NCBI RefSeq assembly: GCF_936928535.1
Contig: NZ_CAKZHY010000124.1
Coordinates: forward strand, 1 to 62,368
DNA length: 62,368 nt
Reading direction: 5' to 3'
DNA from: an uncultured Bradyrhizobium sp.
GTDB taxonomy: Bacteria > Pseudomonadota > Alphaproteobacteria > Rhizobiales > Xanthobacteraceae
Under the pieces are notes generated by a model. The model was not told where the DNA came from, made no database searches, and saw only the letters and a program-made list of their open reading frames with translations. Positions 1 through 10,331 of the stretch are shown piece after piece (position 1 is the first letter of the stretch; each line of letters begins with the position of its first letter). A program made the position numbers and the translations under genes.

Positions 1-105
1 TCCACTGGGCTCGCCGCCGCGCCACCTCGGGTCGATCGCGTTCGCCAGCCGCCACACCGTCATGTCTTCGATCATGCGGCGGCGAAGAGGGCTCAAATCG
101 GCCAT
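1..105 (-). pseudogene. N-terminal remnant of a tyrosine-recombinase-like protein, cut by the window edge
   Basis: An ATG at 105 on the minus strand opens a frame whose first 16 residues (MADLSPLRRRMIEDMT) resemble the start of the integrase/recombinase proteins common in rhizobial mobile elements. After that the expected core-binding sequence is not seen, and the frame runs off the window in unrelated residues. I read this as the decayed or recombined 5' end of a recombinase gene. It could also be a real gene continuing outside the window. The similarity is from memory of the family and covers few residues. Confidence 0.35.
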
Positions 106-837
106 CTCGATACTCCTGGCTAAGGGGGTGGGCTCCAACACCCACATCCTCTCAGCCAGGAGGCGATCTACGCCACCTTGCCTCTCACGCCGCGGTAGCG
201 GCTTCGTTCAATCCCAAGTCGATTCAGACTAACCCCATCCCGCTTTAGACCGCGAGCCGAACGCGGCTCGTTGGCGTCAGCAACGCGCGGCCGAATCGAA
301 CGCCGGCCAACCGCGTCAGCGCCACGGGATCAACCAGCAGCGCTCTTGGTGTCTCGTCGCGGACATCACCTCGATCAGCCTGGGCTGCGGTGCGCCATCC
401 GGTCCCGTGCCTTGCTGTTGGGTGTGTCACCACGCGCCGATGCGGCAACAGATGTGGCAAGGGGATGCGCGGCTGGCCGAGCGGCTCAGGGTCTAGGTCA
501 TCCCCGCACACCCAAATCCATAATTCGCATAAGGTATATTATGGAATATATTTATATCGAATTAGATCAGTTATTTAGATCGGATTGCTGACACGCCGCC
601 TTTGCTCCAGCGTCGATTTCGGGCCGGCCATCCCCGATCGCTCCCGTGCTTGACGGCTACTGTGCATGGGGTTGTTTTCGCGTTTTCCATCGCGGCTGGT
701 CACACCGAAAGCCGATATTGCCGCGACCTTGTCCGGCTGCAATAAGCGAGCTCCGCGAGATCGCAGATGACTGCTGACCTGACGTCCGTATAGGTTTGCG
801 TCTCACAACAAGAACAAACTTCCGAGGAAGCAGACCC
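106..837. other. Intergenic stretch without a convincing gene
   Basis: No frame here has protein-like composition; the short open frames are GC-driven. Bases 518-590 are strikingly AT-rich compared with their surroundings and could hold a promoter or foreign DNA. The last 15 bases hold the ribosome binding site (gaggaag) of the TRAP binding-protein gene. Confidence 0.6.
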
Positions 838-1869
838 ATGGTCTTTTCAACGCGTTTTTCCCGCCGCACGCTTCTCAAGGCCAGCGCCGCGACCGCCGTT
901 TTTGGCGGGGTCAGCGCGCCCTATGTGGCCCGGGCTCAGGCCGCCGAGTTCTCCTACAAATACGCCAACAACCTGCCTGACTCGCACCCGATGAACGCCC
1001 GCGCCAAGGAGATGGCCGCGGCGATCAAGAGCGAGACCGGCGGCAAGTTCGACCTCCAGATCTTTCCGAACAACCAGCTCGGTTCCGACACCGACATGCT
1101 GAGCCAGATCCGCTCAGGCGGCGTCGAGTTCTTCACGCTGTCCGGCCTAATCCTGTCGACCCTGGTGCCGGCCGCGTCGATCAATGGCATCGGCTTCGCG
1201 TTCCCGGACTACGACACGGTCTGGAAGGCCATGGATGGCGACCTCGGCGCCTATGTCCGCGGCGAAATCAAGAAGGCCGGCCTCGAGGTCATGGACAAGA
1301 TCTGGGACAACGGCTTCCGCCAGACCACGTCATCGACCAAGCCGATCAACGGCCCTGATGATTTCAAGGGTTTCAAGATCCGCGTGCCGGTGTCGCCGCT
1401 GTGGACCTCGATGTTCAAGGCGTTCGACGCCGCGCCCGCCTCCATCAATTTCGCCGAGGTTTACTCCGCGCTGCAGACCAAGATCGTCGAGGGCCAGGAG
1501 AACCCGCTGGCGATCATCTCGACGGCAAAGCTCTACGAGGTGCAGAAGTACTGCTCGCTGACCAACCACATGTGGGACGGCTTCTGGTTCCTGGCTAACC
1601 GCAGAGCCTGGAGCGCGCTGCCCGAGGACATCCGCACCATCGTCGCCAAGAACATCAACGCCGCCGCCGTCAAGGAGCGCGAGGATACCGCCAAGCTGAA
1701 CGCCAATCTCCAGCAGGAGCTCGCGGGCAAGGGTCTGACTTTCAACCAGCCCACGGTCGCGCCATTCCGCGACAAGCTGCGCTCCGCCGGCTTCTATGCC
1801 GAATGGAAGGGCAAGTACGGTGAGCAGGCCTGGGAGCTGCTTGAAAAGGCCGTCGGCAAGCTGTCGTAA
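838..1869 (+). CDS. TRAP transporter periplasmic solute-binding protein (DctP family)
   Basis: This is the extracytoplasmic receptor of a tripartite ATP-independent periplasmic transporter; it captures an organic acid and delivers it to the membrane permease. The 343-residue product is family-sized. It begins with a twin-arginine-like signal (SRRTLLKAS at residues 8-16) followed by a cleavage region near AQA-AE. The mid-protein FKGFKIRVP segment contains the arginine that in DctP proteins pairs with a substrate carboxylate. I place the start at the ATG at 838 because it has a gaggaag site eight bases upstream; a TTG 42 bases earlier has none. The fused permease gene follows after 15 bases, so both are probably co-transcribed. 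The substrate cannot be read from sequence; the downstream acyl-CoA synthetase suggests a carboxylate that is then activated with CoA. Confidence 0.9.
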   Translation: MVFSTRFSRRTLLKASAATAVFGGVSAPYVARAQAAEFSYKYANNLPDSHPMNARAKEMAAAIKSETGGKFDLQIFPNNQLGSDTDMLSQIRSGGVEFFTLSGLILSTLVPAASINGIGFAFPDYDTVWKAMDGDLGAYVRGEIKKAGLEVMDKIWDNGFRQTTSSTKPINGPDDFKGFKIRVPVSPLWTSMFKAFDAAPASINFAEVYSALQTKIVEGQENPLAIISTAKLYEVQKYCSLTNHMWDGFWFLANRRAWSALPEDIRTIVAKNINAAAVKEREDTAKLNANLQQELAGKGLTFNQPTVAPFRDKLRSAGFYAEWKGKYGEQAWELLEKAVGKLS

Positions 1870-1884
1870 CGCGTTGGGGCCGTC

Positions 1885-3774
1885 ATGGCTCAGGTCGAGG
1901 TTCAAGTGACCGAAATGGTGGGCGAGGCGGCTGTCCAGTCCCCTCGCCGGCGCTCTTGGCTGACCTCGCTGGAGCGCATTCTCGGCCTCGTCGTCGAGAT
2001 CCCCGCCGCGATCCTGGTCGTCGCCGAGATCGTGATCCTGTTCGCCGGCGTGGTCGCGCGCTACGGCTTGCACCGGCCACTGATCTGGTCGGACGAGCTT
2101 GCCTCGATCCTGTTCCTGTGGCTGGCCATGCTCGGCGCGGCGGTGGCGTTCCGCCGCTCCGAGCACATGCGCATGACCGCGATCGTCGCCAGCGCGAGCC
2201 CTGCGATGCGGGCCTGGCTCGATCTGGTGGCGGTCTCTGCCGCGCTGGCGTTCCTCGCGATGATCGTCTGGCCGGCCTACGACTACGCGTATGAAGAGAG
2301 CTTCATCACGACGCCGGCGCTCCAGATATCGAACATGTGGCGTGCCGTCGCGCTGCCGGTCGGGCTCTGCCTGATGGCGGCATTCGCGTTGCTGCGTCTC
2401 GTGCGAGCGGCCGACTACCTGAAGGTGCTGACGGCCGCGCTGTCGGTCGCTCTCGTGGTCGGGCTGTTCTGGCTGGCACAGCCGTATCTGCGCCCGCTGG
2501 GCAATCTCAACCTCCTCATCTTCTTCGTCGGCGTCGCCGGCTTTTGCGTCTTCGCCGGCGTTCCCATTGCGTTCGGCTTTGGCCTTGCGATCTTCGGCTA
2601 TCTGGCGCTGACCACGCATACGCCGGTCATGGTGCTGGTCGGACGGATGGACGAAGGCATGAGTCATCTCATCCTGCTATCCGTGCCGCTCTTCGTGTTT
2701 CTGGGGCTGCTGATCGAGATGACCGGCATGGCCCGGGCCATGGTGGCGTTCCTGGCGAGCCTGCTCGGCCATGTCCGCGGCGGGCTGCATTATGTGCTGG
2801 TCGGCGCCATGTACCTGGTCTCCGGCATCTCCGGCGCTAAGGCCGCCGACATGGCCGCGGTCGCGCCCGTGCTGTTCCCGGAGATGAAGCAGCGCGGTGC
2901 CAAGCCCGGCGATCTCGTCGCCCTGCTCGCGGCCACGGGCGCCCAGACTGAAACCATTCCGCCGAGCCTGGTGCTGATCACGATCGGCTCGGTCACCGGC
3001 GTCTCGATCGCCGCCCTCTTCACCGGCGGCCTGCTGCCGGGCGTCGTGCTCGCACTCACGCTGTGCACGCTGGTGTGGTGGCGCTATCGCCACGAGGACA
3101 TGAGCCATGTTCGCCGCGCCACCGCGTCCGAGATCGGCAAGACCTTCGTCGTCGCCCTGCCCGCGCTCGCGCTGCCCTTCGTGATCCGCTACGCCGTGGT
3201 CGAAGGCATTGCGACCGCCACCGAAGTCTCCACCATCGGCATCGTCTATGGCGGCCTCGTCGGACTGATCATCTACCGCCGGTTCGACTGGTCGCGGCTG
3301 TTTCCGATGCTGGTCGAGACGGCGGCGCTGTCGGGTGCGATCCTGCTGATCATCGGCACGGCCACCGGCATGGCCTGGGGCCTGACGCAATCAGGCTTCT
3401 CACGCTCGCTGGCTACAGCCATGACCGGATTGCCAGGGGGAGCTGCGACCTTTATCGCCGTGTCCATCCTGGCCTTCACCATCCTTGGCAGCGTGCTGGA
3501 GGGCATTCCTGCGATCGTGCTGTTCGGGCCGCTGCTGTTTCCGATTGCCCGCGCCGTCGGCGTGCACGAGGTGCACTATGCCATGATCATCATTCTGGCG
3601 ATGGGTATCGGGCTATTCGCTCCGCCATTCGGCGTCGGTTACTATGCCGCCTGCGCCATCGGACGTGTCGAGCCGGCCGAGGGCATGAGGCCGATCTGGG
3701 GTTATCTGCTGGCGCTGCTGGTCGGATTGATCGTCGTCGCGGTATTCCCCTGGATCTCGATCGGATTCCTGTAA
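1885..3774 (+). CDS. TRAP transporter permease, fused small (DctQ) and large (DctM) subunits
   Basis: At 629 residues this protein joins both TRAP membrane subunits in one chain. Residues about 30-190 contain four hydrophobic segments with the DctQ-style WSDELASILFLWLA motif; residues about 200-629 form the many-spanning DctM part with GISGAKAADMAAVAPVL and the late GLFAPPFGVGYY motif. The unit uses ion gradients to pull the substrate from the upstream binding protein across the inner membrane. Fused QM subunits are known in the family, so this is a variant rather than an anomaly. It sits 15 bases after the binding-protein gene and 24 bases before the acyl-CoA synthetase gene, consistent with a three-gene operon. 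Confidence 0.92.
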   Translation: MAQVEVQVTEMVGEAAVQSPRRRSWLTSLERILGLVVEIPAAILVVAEIVILFAGVVARYGLHRPLIWSDELASILFLWLAMLGAAVAFRRSEHMRMTAIVASASPAMRAWLDLVAVSAALAFLAMIVWPAYDYAYEESFITTPALQISNMWRAVALPVGLCLMAAFALLRLVRAADYLKVLTAALSVALVVGLFWLAQPYLRPLGNLNLLIFFVGVAGFCVFAGVPIAFGFGLAIFGYLALTTHTPVMVLVGRMDEGMSHLILLSVPLFVFLGLLIEMTGMARAMVAFLASLLGHVRGGLHYVLVGAMYLVSGISGAKAADMAAVAPVLFPEMKQRGAKPGDLVALLAATGAQTETIPPSLVLITIGSVTGVSIAALFTGGLLPGVVLALTLCTLVWWRYRHEDMSHVRRATASEIGKTFVVALPALALPFVIRYAVVEGIATATEVSTIGIVYGGLVGLIIYRRFDWSRLFPMLVETAALSGAILLIIGTATGMAWGLTQSGFSRSLATAMTGLPGGAATFIAVSILAFTILGSVLEGIPAIVLFGPLLFPIARAVGVHEVHYAMIIILAMGIGLFAPPFGVGYYAACAIGRVEPAEGMRPIWGYLLALLVGLIVVAVFPWISIGFL

Positions 3775-3798
3775 CGCGCGGCGCCAAGGAGGGGGTCG

Positions 3799-5448
<1,650 letters not shown>

Positions 5449-5464
5449 GCCGGCCGCGCACGCG

Positions 5465-5495
5465 TCCGCCCGCACAACAGAAGGCGGCGGGCGGA
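5465..5495. terminator. Inverted repeat between convergent genes, possible terminator
   Basis: tccgcccgc at 5465-5473 is perfectly complementary to gcgggcgga at 5487-5495, with a 13-base loop. It lies between the convergent acyl-CoA synthetase and TRAP binding-protein genes. No T-run follows on either strand, so efficient intrinsic termination is uncertain. Confidence 0.4.
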
Positions 5496-5509
5496 GGACC
5501 TCGTCGGCC

Positions 5510-6487
5510 TCACATCTTCTTGTAGGCGTCGACGACCGCCTGACCATCGGCGCCGGCCTTCTTGAGCCAGTCGGCGGCGAGCTGTTCGCCAATCTTCTGG
5601 AAGCCGGCTTTCAGCGCGGGGCTCGGCGGCTCGACGGTCATGCCCTTCGCCTTGAGCTGGTCGATGTACCAGGTGCTCTTGTCCTGCCAGGCTTTCCAGC
5701 CGCGGGTCTCCGCCGTTGCCGCCGCCTTGAGGATGGCCTCCTGGGTCGGCTTGTCGAGCGCCTCGAACGCGGCCTTGTTGACGAAGGTGTAGTCCTTGGG
5801 AATCCAGGCCTGCACGTCGTAGAAATACTTCAGCGACTCCCAGGCCTTTGCGTCGTAGCCGGTGCCGCCTGACGACATGAAGGAATTAACCACGCCGGTG
5901 GCGAGCGCCTGCGGCAGCTCGGCCGCCTGGATCGTGACTGACTGCGCGCCGACCAGCTCGCCGATGCGCGCTGTTCCGACATTGTAGGCGCGCCATTTCA
6001 GGCCCTTCATGTCTTCGATCGTGGCGAGCGGCTTGTTGGCATAGACGCCCTGGGGCGCCCAGGGCACGGCGAATAGCAGCTTGAGCCCCTGCGCATCGAG
6101 CTTCTTGGTGATCGCAGGCTTGGAGGCCTGATAAAGCTTCATCGCGTCGGGGAAGCTGGTCGCCAAGAACGGCACGACGTCGATGCCGAACAGCGGATCC
6201 TCGTTCTCGTGGATCGAGAGCAGCACTTCGCCCATTTGCGCCTGCCCGGTCACTACCGCGCGCTTGATGTCGGGAGCCTTGAACAGCGAAGCGCCGGGAT
6301 GGACCGTGATCTGTAGCTTTCCGGACGTGGCGGCTTCGACGTCCTTGGCGAAAGCGATCAGGTTTTCGGAGTGCGGGTTATCCGCAGGATATGCTGCCGG
6401 CAAATTCCATTTGGTTTGGGCCAGAGCAGGTGTCGCAGCGGCCACGAGGCCCGCGATCAAGGATGCGCGGAATAAGCGAGACATCAT
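5510..6487 (-). CDS. TRAP transporter solute-binding protein (second system, DctP family)
   Basis: The 325-residue product starts with a Sec-type signal peptide (hydrophobic core, cleavage near ALAQ) and continues as a DctP receptor, including the GLKWRAYNVGT segment where the family holds its substrate-binding arginine. The start is the first of two adjacent ATGs at 6487, preceded by aaggag. A much longer frame continues upstream but only overlaps the permease gene in another frame. It is the last gene of a dctQ-dctM-dctP set on the minus strand, 38 bases after the large permease. Sequence divergence from the first binding protein suggests a different substrate. Confidence 0.9.
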   Translation of the reverse strand: MMSRLFRASLIAGLVAAATPALAQTKWNLPAAYPADNPHSENLIAFAKDVEAATSGKLQITVHPGASLFKAPDIKRAVVTGQAQMGEVLLSIHENEDPLFGIDVVPFLATSFPDAMKLYQASKPAITKKLDAQGLKLLFAVPWAPQGVYANKPLATIEDMKGLKWRAYNVGTARIGELVGAQSVTIQAAELPQALATGVVNSFMSSGGTGYDAKAWESLKYFYDVQAWIPKDYTFVNKAAFEALDKPTQEAILKAAATAETRGWKAWQDKSTWYIDQLKAKGMTVEPPSPALKAGFQKIGEQLAADWLKKAGADGQAVVDAYKKM

Positions 6488-6525
6488 CGGACTTCTCCTT
6501 ACGGTCAATTTGAAACCGGTTGCAA

Positions 6526-7839
6526 TCAATCTGGGAAAGCGAGCTTGGGCAGGAGCATCACGATCTGCGGATACTCCGTGATGATGAACACGGCGGCCAG
6601 AAGCAGGACAAAGAACGGAAACGCCGCGCGGGCAACGGTGAAAGTGTCGCGGCCGCTCATGTTCTGGAGCACGAAGAGATTGAATCCGACCGGCGGCGTG
6701 ATCTGGGCCATCTCGACGTGAATGATGAGATAGACGCCGAACCAGACCAGGTCGAGCCCGGCCTGCTTGACCATCGGCAGCACGATGACGGCGGTCAGAA
6801 CGATCATCGAGATGCCATCGATCAGGCAGCCGAGGATGATGTACATGATGCTCAGATACAGCGCGAGCATGGTCGGCGTGAGTTGCTGCCCCTGGACCCA
6901 GGTGGCAAGCGCGGCCGGAATGCCCGTATAGGCCATCGCGGCCGTAGTATAAGCGGCGCCTGCCAGGATCAGCATGATCATGCAGGTCAGGCGCGTCGCG
7001 CTCATGATGCTCTCGAGGAAATTCCTGCGGGTCAGCGTGCCGCTCCACCACGCCAGCAGCAAGGCGCCCGTGACGCCCCATGCCGCGCATTCCGTGGCCG
7101 TCGCGAAGCCCAGCACGAGCGAAAGGAAGACTGCCAGGATCAGCAGCATGCAGGGCGCAAGCTTCGCCGATTCCCGCAGCTTCTGCCGGAATGGCATCGG
7201 CGGATCGCGCGGCGGCACCTTCTTGGGATTGAGCAGCGACCAGATGATGATGTAGCCCGAATAGAGCAGCATCACGAGCACACCCGGCAGAAATCCGCCG
7301 AGGAACACCTGCAGCACGGAGACGTTTGCCGTGACCGCATAGACCACCATTGGGATCGAGGGCGGGATCAGGAGGCCGAGCGTGCCCGCTCCTGCCAGCG
7401 AACCGAGGCTCAGGCCCTTGTCGTAGCCGCGCTTGTCGAGCTCGGGCAGCGCGATCTTGCCGATCGTCGCGCAGGTCGCCGCCGACGAACCCGACACGGC
7501 AGCGAAGATGCCGCATCCGATCACGTTGACATGGGTCAGACGCCCCGGCAGCCACTGAACCCAGGGGGAGAGCCCCCGAAACATTTCTTCCGACAGTTTG
7601 GTGCGAAACAGGATCTCGCCCATCCAGATGAACAGCGGTAGCGCTGCCAGCGTCCACGACGAGCTGGCGCTCCAGGTGGTGGTGGCAAGCACTGCGCCGA
7701 GCGGCAGGCTGGTCGTCAGCGCCATCGCCACGAAGCCGACGAGGCCAAGCGAAACCGCGATCCAGACGCCGCTTCCCAGCAGCAGGATCATGACGCCGAG
7801 CAGGATGAACGATAGCTCGATCATGCCGAGATTGGCCAT
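6526..7839 (-). CDS. dctM: TRAP transporter large permease subunit (DctM family)
   Basis: The 437-residue protein has about a dozen hydrophobic segments and typical DctM motifs: SGSSAATCATIGKIALPEL in the first half and the late QITPPVGFNLFVLQ segment. It forms the transport channel of the second TRAP system together with the small subunit encoded immediately upstream. I start it at the ATG at 7839 because a ggagg site lies six bases before it; a TTG two codons earlier touches that site. Its start is two bases past the stop of the small-subunit gene, suggesting translational coupling. Confidence 0.92.
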   Translation of the reverse strand: MANLGMIELSFILLGVMILLLGSGVWIAVSLGLVGFVAMALTTSLPLGAVLATTTWSASSSWTLAALPLFIWMGEILFRTKLSEEMFRGLSPWVQWLPGRLTHVNVIGCGIFAAVSGSSAATCATIGKIALPELDKRGYDKGLSLGSLAGAGTLGLLIPPSIPMVVYAVTANVSVLQVFLGGFLPGVLVMLLYSGYIIIWSLLNPKKVPPRDPPMPFRQKLRESAKLAPCMLLILAVFLSLVLGFATATECAAWGVTGALLLAWWSGTLTRRNFLESIMSATRLTCMIMLILAGAAYTTAAMAYTGIPAALATWVQGQQLTPTMLALYLSIMYIILGCLIDGISMIVLTAVIVLPMVKQAGLDLVWFGVYLIIHVEMAQITPPVGFNLFVLQNMSGRDTFTVARAAFPFFVLLLAAVFIITEYPQIVMLLPKLAFPD

Positions 7840-7841
7840 GG

Positions 7842-8423
7842 TCAACCTCCGCCGCCCTGCGAGATGCGTTCGACGAACTCTTCCGGCGTCTCATCCGGCG
7901 AGCCCTTCTCGAAGCTCGGCCGGTTGCCGCTGACGACGCTGATCAATTCGTCGACCAGTGCGATCGACATGATCGCAAGTCCGCCGGAGAAACCGAGCTG
8001 CGGAATCCAGAGCGGAAGCGCGACCACGCCCTGCGCCAGGTCGTTGAAGCGCCAGGAATCGTAGGTCATCTGCACGGCATAGCGGGTGAAATAAAGGATG
8101 AACGCGGTGGCGATAACTAGCGCCACGATCTCCGCGATCTGCTTGGTCCGCCCATGCAGATGCTCGAGTAACAGGCCGACGCGGATCATCTCTCCGCGCT
8201 TGAATGTATGCGCAAGGCCGAGGAAGGCCATTGCGGCCATGCACCAGGACGCGAAATCATCGCCGGCAGGAACGTTGATCGCAAATTGCCGCCCGACCGA
8301 CATGGCCATCATGATTGCAAAGATCGCAACCAGGAATACGCCAGCGGCGTAGCCCGCCCCGAGATAAAGGAGATCCAGAGCGCGGCGCACCGATCCCCCA
8401 GCCGTTACGTCGTCCCCTGCCAC
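7842..8423 (-). CDS. dctQ: TRAP transporter small permease subunit (DctQ family)
   Basis: The 193-residue protein shows four predicted membrane helices and the DctQ-type segment DDFASWCMAAMAFLGLAHTF followed by a charged KRGEMIRV turn. It stabilises the large permease and docks the binding protein. The start is a GTG at 8423 with ggag five bases upstream. The charged C-terminal tail (residues 165-193) is cytoplasmic. It is the first gene of the second TRAP operon, and a large imperfect inverted repeat 60-117 bases upstream may be its operator. Confidence 0.88.
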   Translation of the reverse strand: MAGDDVTAGGSVRRALDLLYLGAGYAAGVFLVAIFAIMMAMSVGRQFAINVPAGDDFASWCMAAMAFLGLAHTFKRGEMIRVGLLLEHLHGRTKQIAEIVALVIATAFILYFTRYAVQMTYDSWRFNDLAQGVVALPLWIPQLGFSGGLAIMSIALVDELISVVSGNRPSFEKGSPDETPEEFVERISQGGGG

Positions 8424-8481
8424 GCAATCTCCATTCTCACACGAGACAATTCAGCCGATCCGGCGATCACGCGTTCCCGCC

Positions 8482-8540
8482 GTTGATCTGTCTGAATATC
8501 ACCCTTGCCCAACGCCCTGTCTTTCAGACGTTAGATCAAC
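8482..8540. promoter_or_regulatory. Imperfect inverted repeat upstream of the second TRAP operon
   Basis: gttgatctgtctga (8482-8495) is mirrored by tcagacgttagatcaac (8524-8540): the arms are complementary over tcagac and agatcaac, with a three-base insertion in the right arm. It lies 59-117 bases before the dctQ start. It could be an operator for a local regulator or part of the MBL-gene trailer; no T-run suggests a terminator. Confidence 0.4.
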
Positions 8541-8600
8541 ATGATGCAGCCGATGCAAGCAAGGAGTATGCCCGCGGGTGGCGGAATTTCTACCGCAGGT

Positions 8601-9398
8601 TCAAAGCGTTTCCAGCCGCAGCCCGTCAAAAGCCGGCACGACGCCAGCGGGGAGCGATTGCCGGATCACCTCGTAATCGACGTCCGCCGTCATGTTGGTG
8701 ATGACGGCGCGCTTCGGCTTGAAGCGATCGATCCACGACAAAGCGTCGTTGATGCTGAAATGGCTGACATGCTGGGTGTAGCGCAGGCCATCGACGATCC
8801 AGAGGTCGAGATTCTCCAGTGCGCCAAAACTCTCGCGCGGGATGTCATTCAGGTCGGGCGTGTAGGCCGCGTTGCCGATGCGGTAGCCGAGCGCGGGAAT
8901 GTTGCCGTGCTGGACCAGGAAGGCGGTCATGGTCACCGCGCCACCCTTGCCGACGATGGTCTGGCTTCCGCCGGCCTCGATCGAATGCCTGACGAGGATC
9001 GGCGGATAATCGCTGCCCTCCGGCGCGATGAAGCAGTAGGAGAACCGCGCCATGATGTCTTTTGCGGTCGACTGATTGAAATAGACCGGAATGCGCTTGC
9101 GCATGTGCATCACGACCGGACGCAGATCGTCCATGCCGTGGGTCTGATCGGCATGTTCATGCGTCAGGAACACCGCGTCGATGTGATCGACATCGGTCGA
9201 GATCAACTGCTCGCGCAGGTCCGGCGAGGTATCGATCACGATGCGGGTGGTGCCGTGATGTGAGGTCCGTTCGACCAGCAACGAGCAGCGGCGGCGGCGG
9301 TTCTTGGGGTTGGTGGGATCGCATGCGCCCCAGCCGAGGGCTGGACGCGGCACACCGGCCGAGGAGCCGCAGCCAAGTATCGTCAACGTCAGCGTCAT
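8601..9398 (-). CDS. MBL-fold metallo-hydrolase, PhnP/RNase Z-like
   Basis: The 265-residue protein has a metallo-beta-lactamase fold signature: THEHADQTHG at residues 79-88 supplies the metal-binding H-x-H-x-D-x-x-H set, with an earlier GCGSSAGVP loop. The family contains cyclic phosphodiesterases (PhnP) and tRNA-processing-like enzymes; the exact substrate is unknown. It begins 13 bases after the tatD stop, and tatD-MBL pairs downstream of metG are a standing arrangement in alphaproteobacteria, so it belongs to the housekeeping block. Confidence 0.85.
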   Translation of the reverse strand: MTLTLTILGCGSSAGVPRPALGWGACDPTNPKNRRRRCSLLVERTSHHGTTRIVIDTSPDLREQLISTDVDHIDAVFLTHEHADQTHGMDDLRPVVMHMRKRIPVYFNQSTAKDIMARFSYCFIAPEGSDYPPILVRHSIEAGGSQTIVGKGGAVTMTAFLVQHGNIPALGYRIGNAAYTPDLNDIPRESFGALENLDLWIVDGLRYTQHVSHFSINDALSWIDRFKPKRAVITNMTADVDYEVIRQSLPAGVVPAFDGLRLETL

Positions 9399-9411
9399 GC
9401 GGCTCAGAACC

Positions 9412-10188
9412 TCAAGCTTTCACCTTGGAGAACAGGCGGAAGAAATTGTCGGTGGTCTGGCGTGAAATCTCGTCGAGCGACACGCCGCGCGTTTCGGCGA
9501 GCACCTTCGCGACCTCGACGACATAGGCCGGTTCGTTGCGCTTGCCCCGGAACTTGCCCGGCGCAAGGTAGGGCGAGTCTGTTTCAACCAGAATACGGTC
9601 GGACGGCAATTCGGCTGCAAGCGCGCGCAGACTATCCGACTTCTTGAAGGTCACGATGCCCGTGAAGCCGATATAGAGCCCGAGCGACACCGCCTTTAGC
9701 GCCAGCTCGCGCCCGCCCGTGTAACAATGCAGCACGGCGCGAAACGATCCCTTTGCCGTCTCCTCCTCCAGGATGCGCGCGCAGTCCTCGTCCGCCTCGC
9801 GGGTATGGATCACCAGCGGCAGGCCGGTCGTGCGCGCGGCGGCGATATGGGCACGAAAGCCCCTCGCCTGCGCCTCCGGCGAGCCGTCGTCGTAGAAATA
9901 GTCGAGCCCGGCTTCGCCCAGCGCGACCAACTTGGGATGCCGTGTCAGCGCAATCAGCTCGTCCGGCGAGATGCCGTCTTCCTCATCCGCGTTGTGCGGA
10001 TGGGTGCCGACCGAGCAATACACGTCATCAAAACGCTCGGCGATGGCGAGAAGCTGATCAAGCTTTCGCACCCGCGTCGAGATCGTGACCATGCGGCCAA
10101 TCCCGGCCGCGCGGGCACGCGACACGATCCCGTCGATATCCTCCGCGAAGTCCGGGAAATCCAGATGGCAGTGACTATCAACCAGCAT
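9412..10188 (-). CDS. tatD: TatD-family metal-dependent DNase/hydrolase
   Basis: The 258-residue product matches TatD: DSHCHLD at residues 4-10 gives the first metal ligands, followed by GEAGLDYF, HTREADEDC, HCYTGG and ETDSPYLAP, all in the family order. TatD proteins are cytoplasmic metal-dependent 3'-5' exonucleases/hydrolases implicated in DNA repair and quality control. I chose the ATG at 10188, where the conserved sequence starts; an upstream in-frame start adds 17 unconserved residues. It is 13 bases ahead of the MBL gene and follows the hybrid kinase gene by about 140 bases. Confidence 0.93.
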   Translation of the reverse strand: MLVDSHCHLDFPDFAEDIDGIVSRARAAGIGRMVTISTRVRKLDQLLAIAERFDDVYCSVGTHPHNADEEDGISPDELIALTRHPKLVALGEAGLDYFYDDGSPEAQARGFRAHIAAARTTGLPLVIHTREADEDCARILEEETAKGSFRAVLHCYTGGRELALKAVSLGLYIGFTGIVTFKKSDSLRALAAELPSDRILVETDSPYLAPGKFRGKRNEPAYVVEVAKVLAETRGVSLDEISRQTTDNFFRLFSKVKA

Positions 10189-10331
10189 TTCCGGGTATCG
10201 CTTTCCATAGGCCTGAGGTCGGCCGAGGCCGCTGTTCACAGGTAGGGGAAGCGTGTGGGAACGTCAACGGGACCGACAATTCGCTCATGCAGTCGGTTCC
10301 GGGGCACGTCCAAATGTGCGTAGCCGCGCGA

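Noticed and set aside
1330..2667. A 445-codon minus-strand frame over the first TRAP system
   Set aside because: Antisense of DctP and DctQM; no domain and no ribosome site.
5510..7894. A 794-codon minus-strand open frame covering both the binding protein and the permease region
   Set aside because: Only its last 325 codons (from 6487) are protein-like and have a signal peptide and ribosome site; the rest is the wrong frame of dctM.
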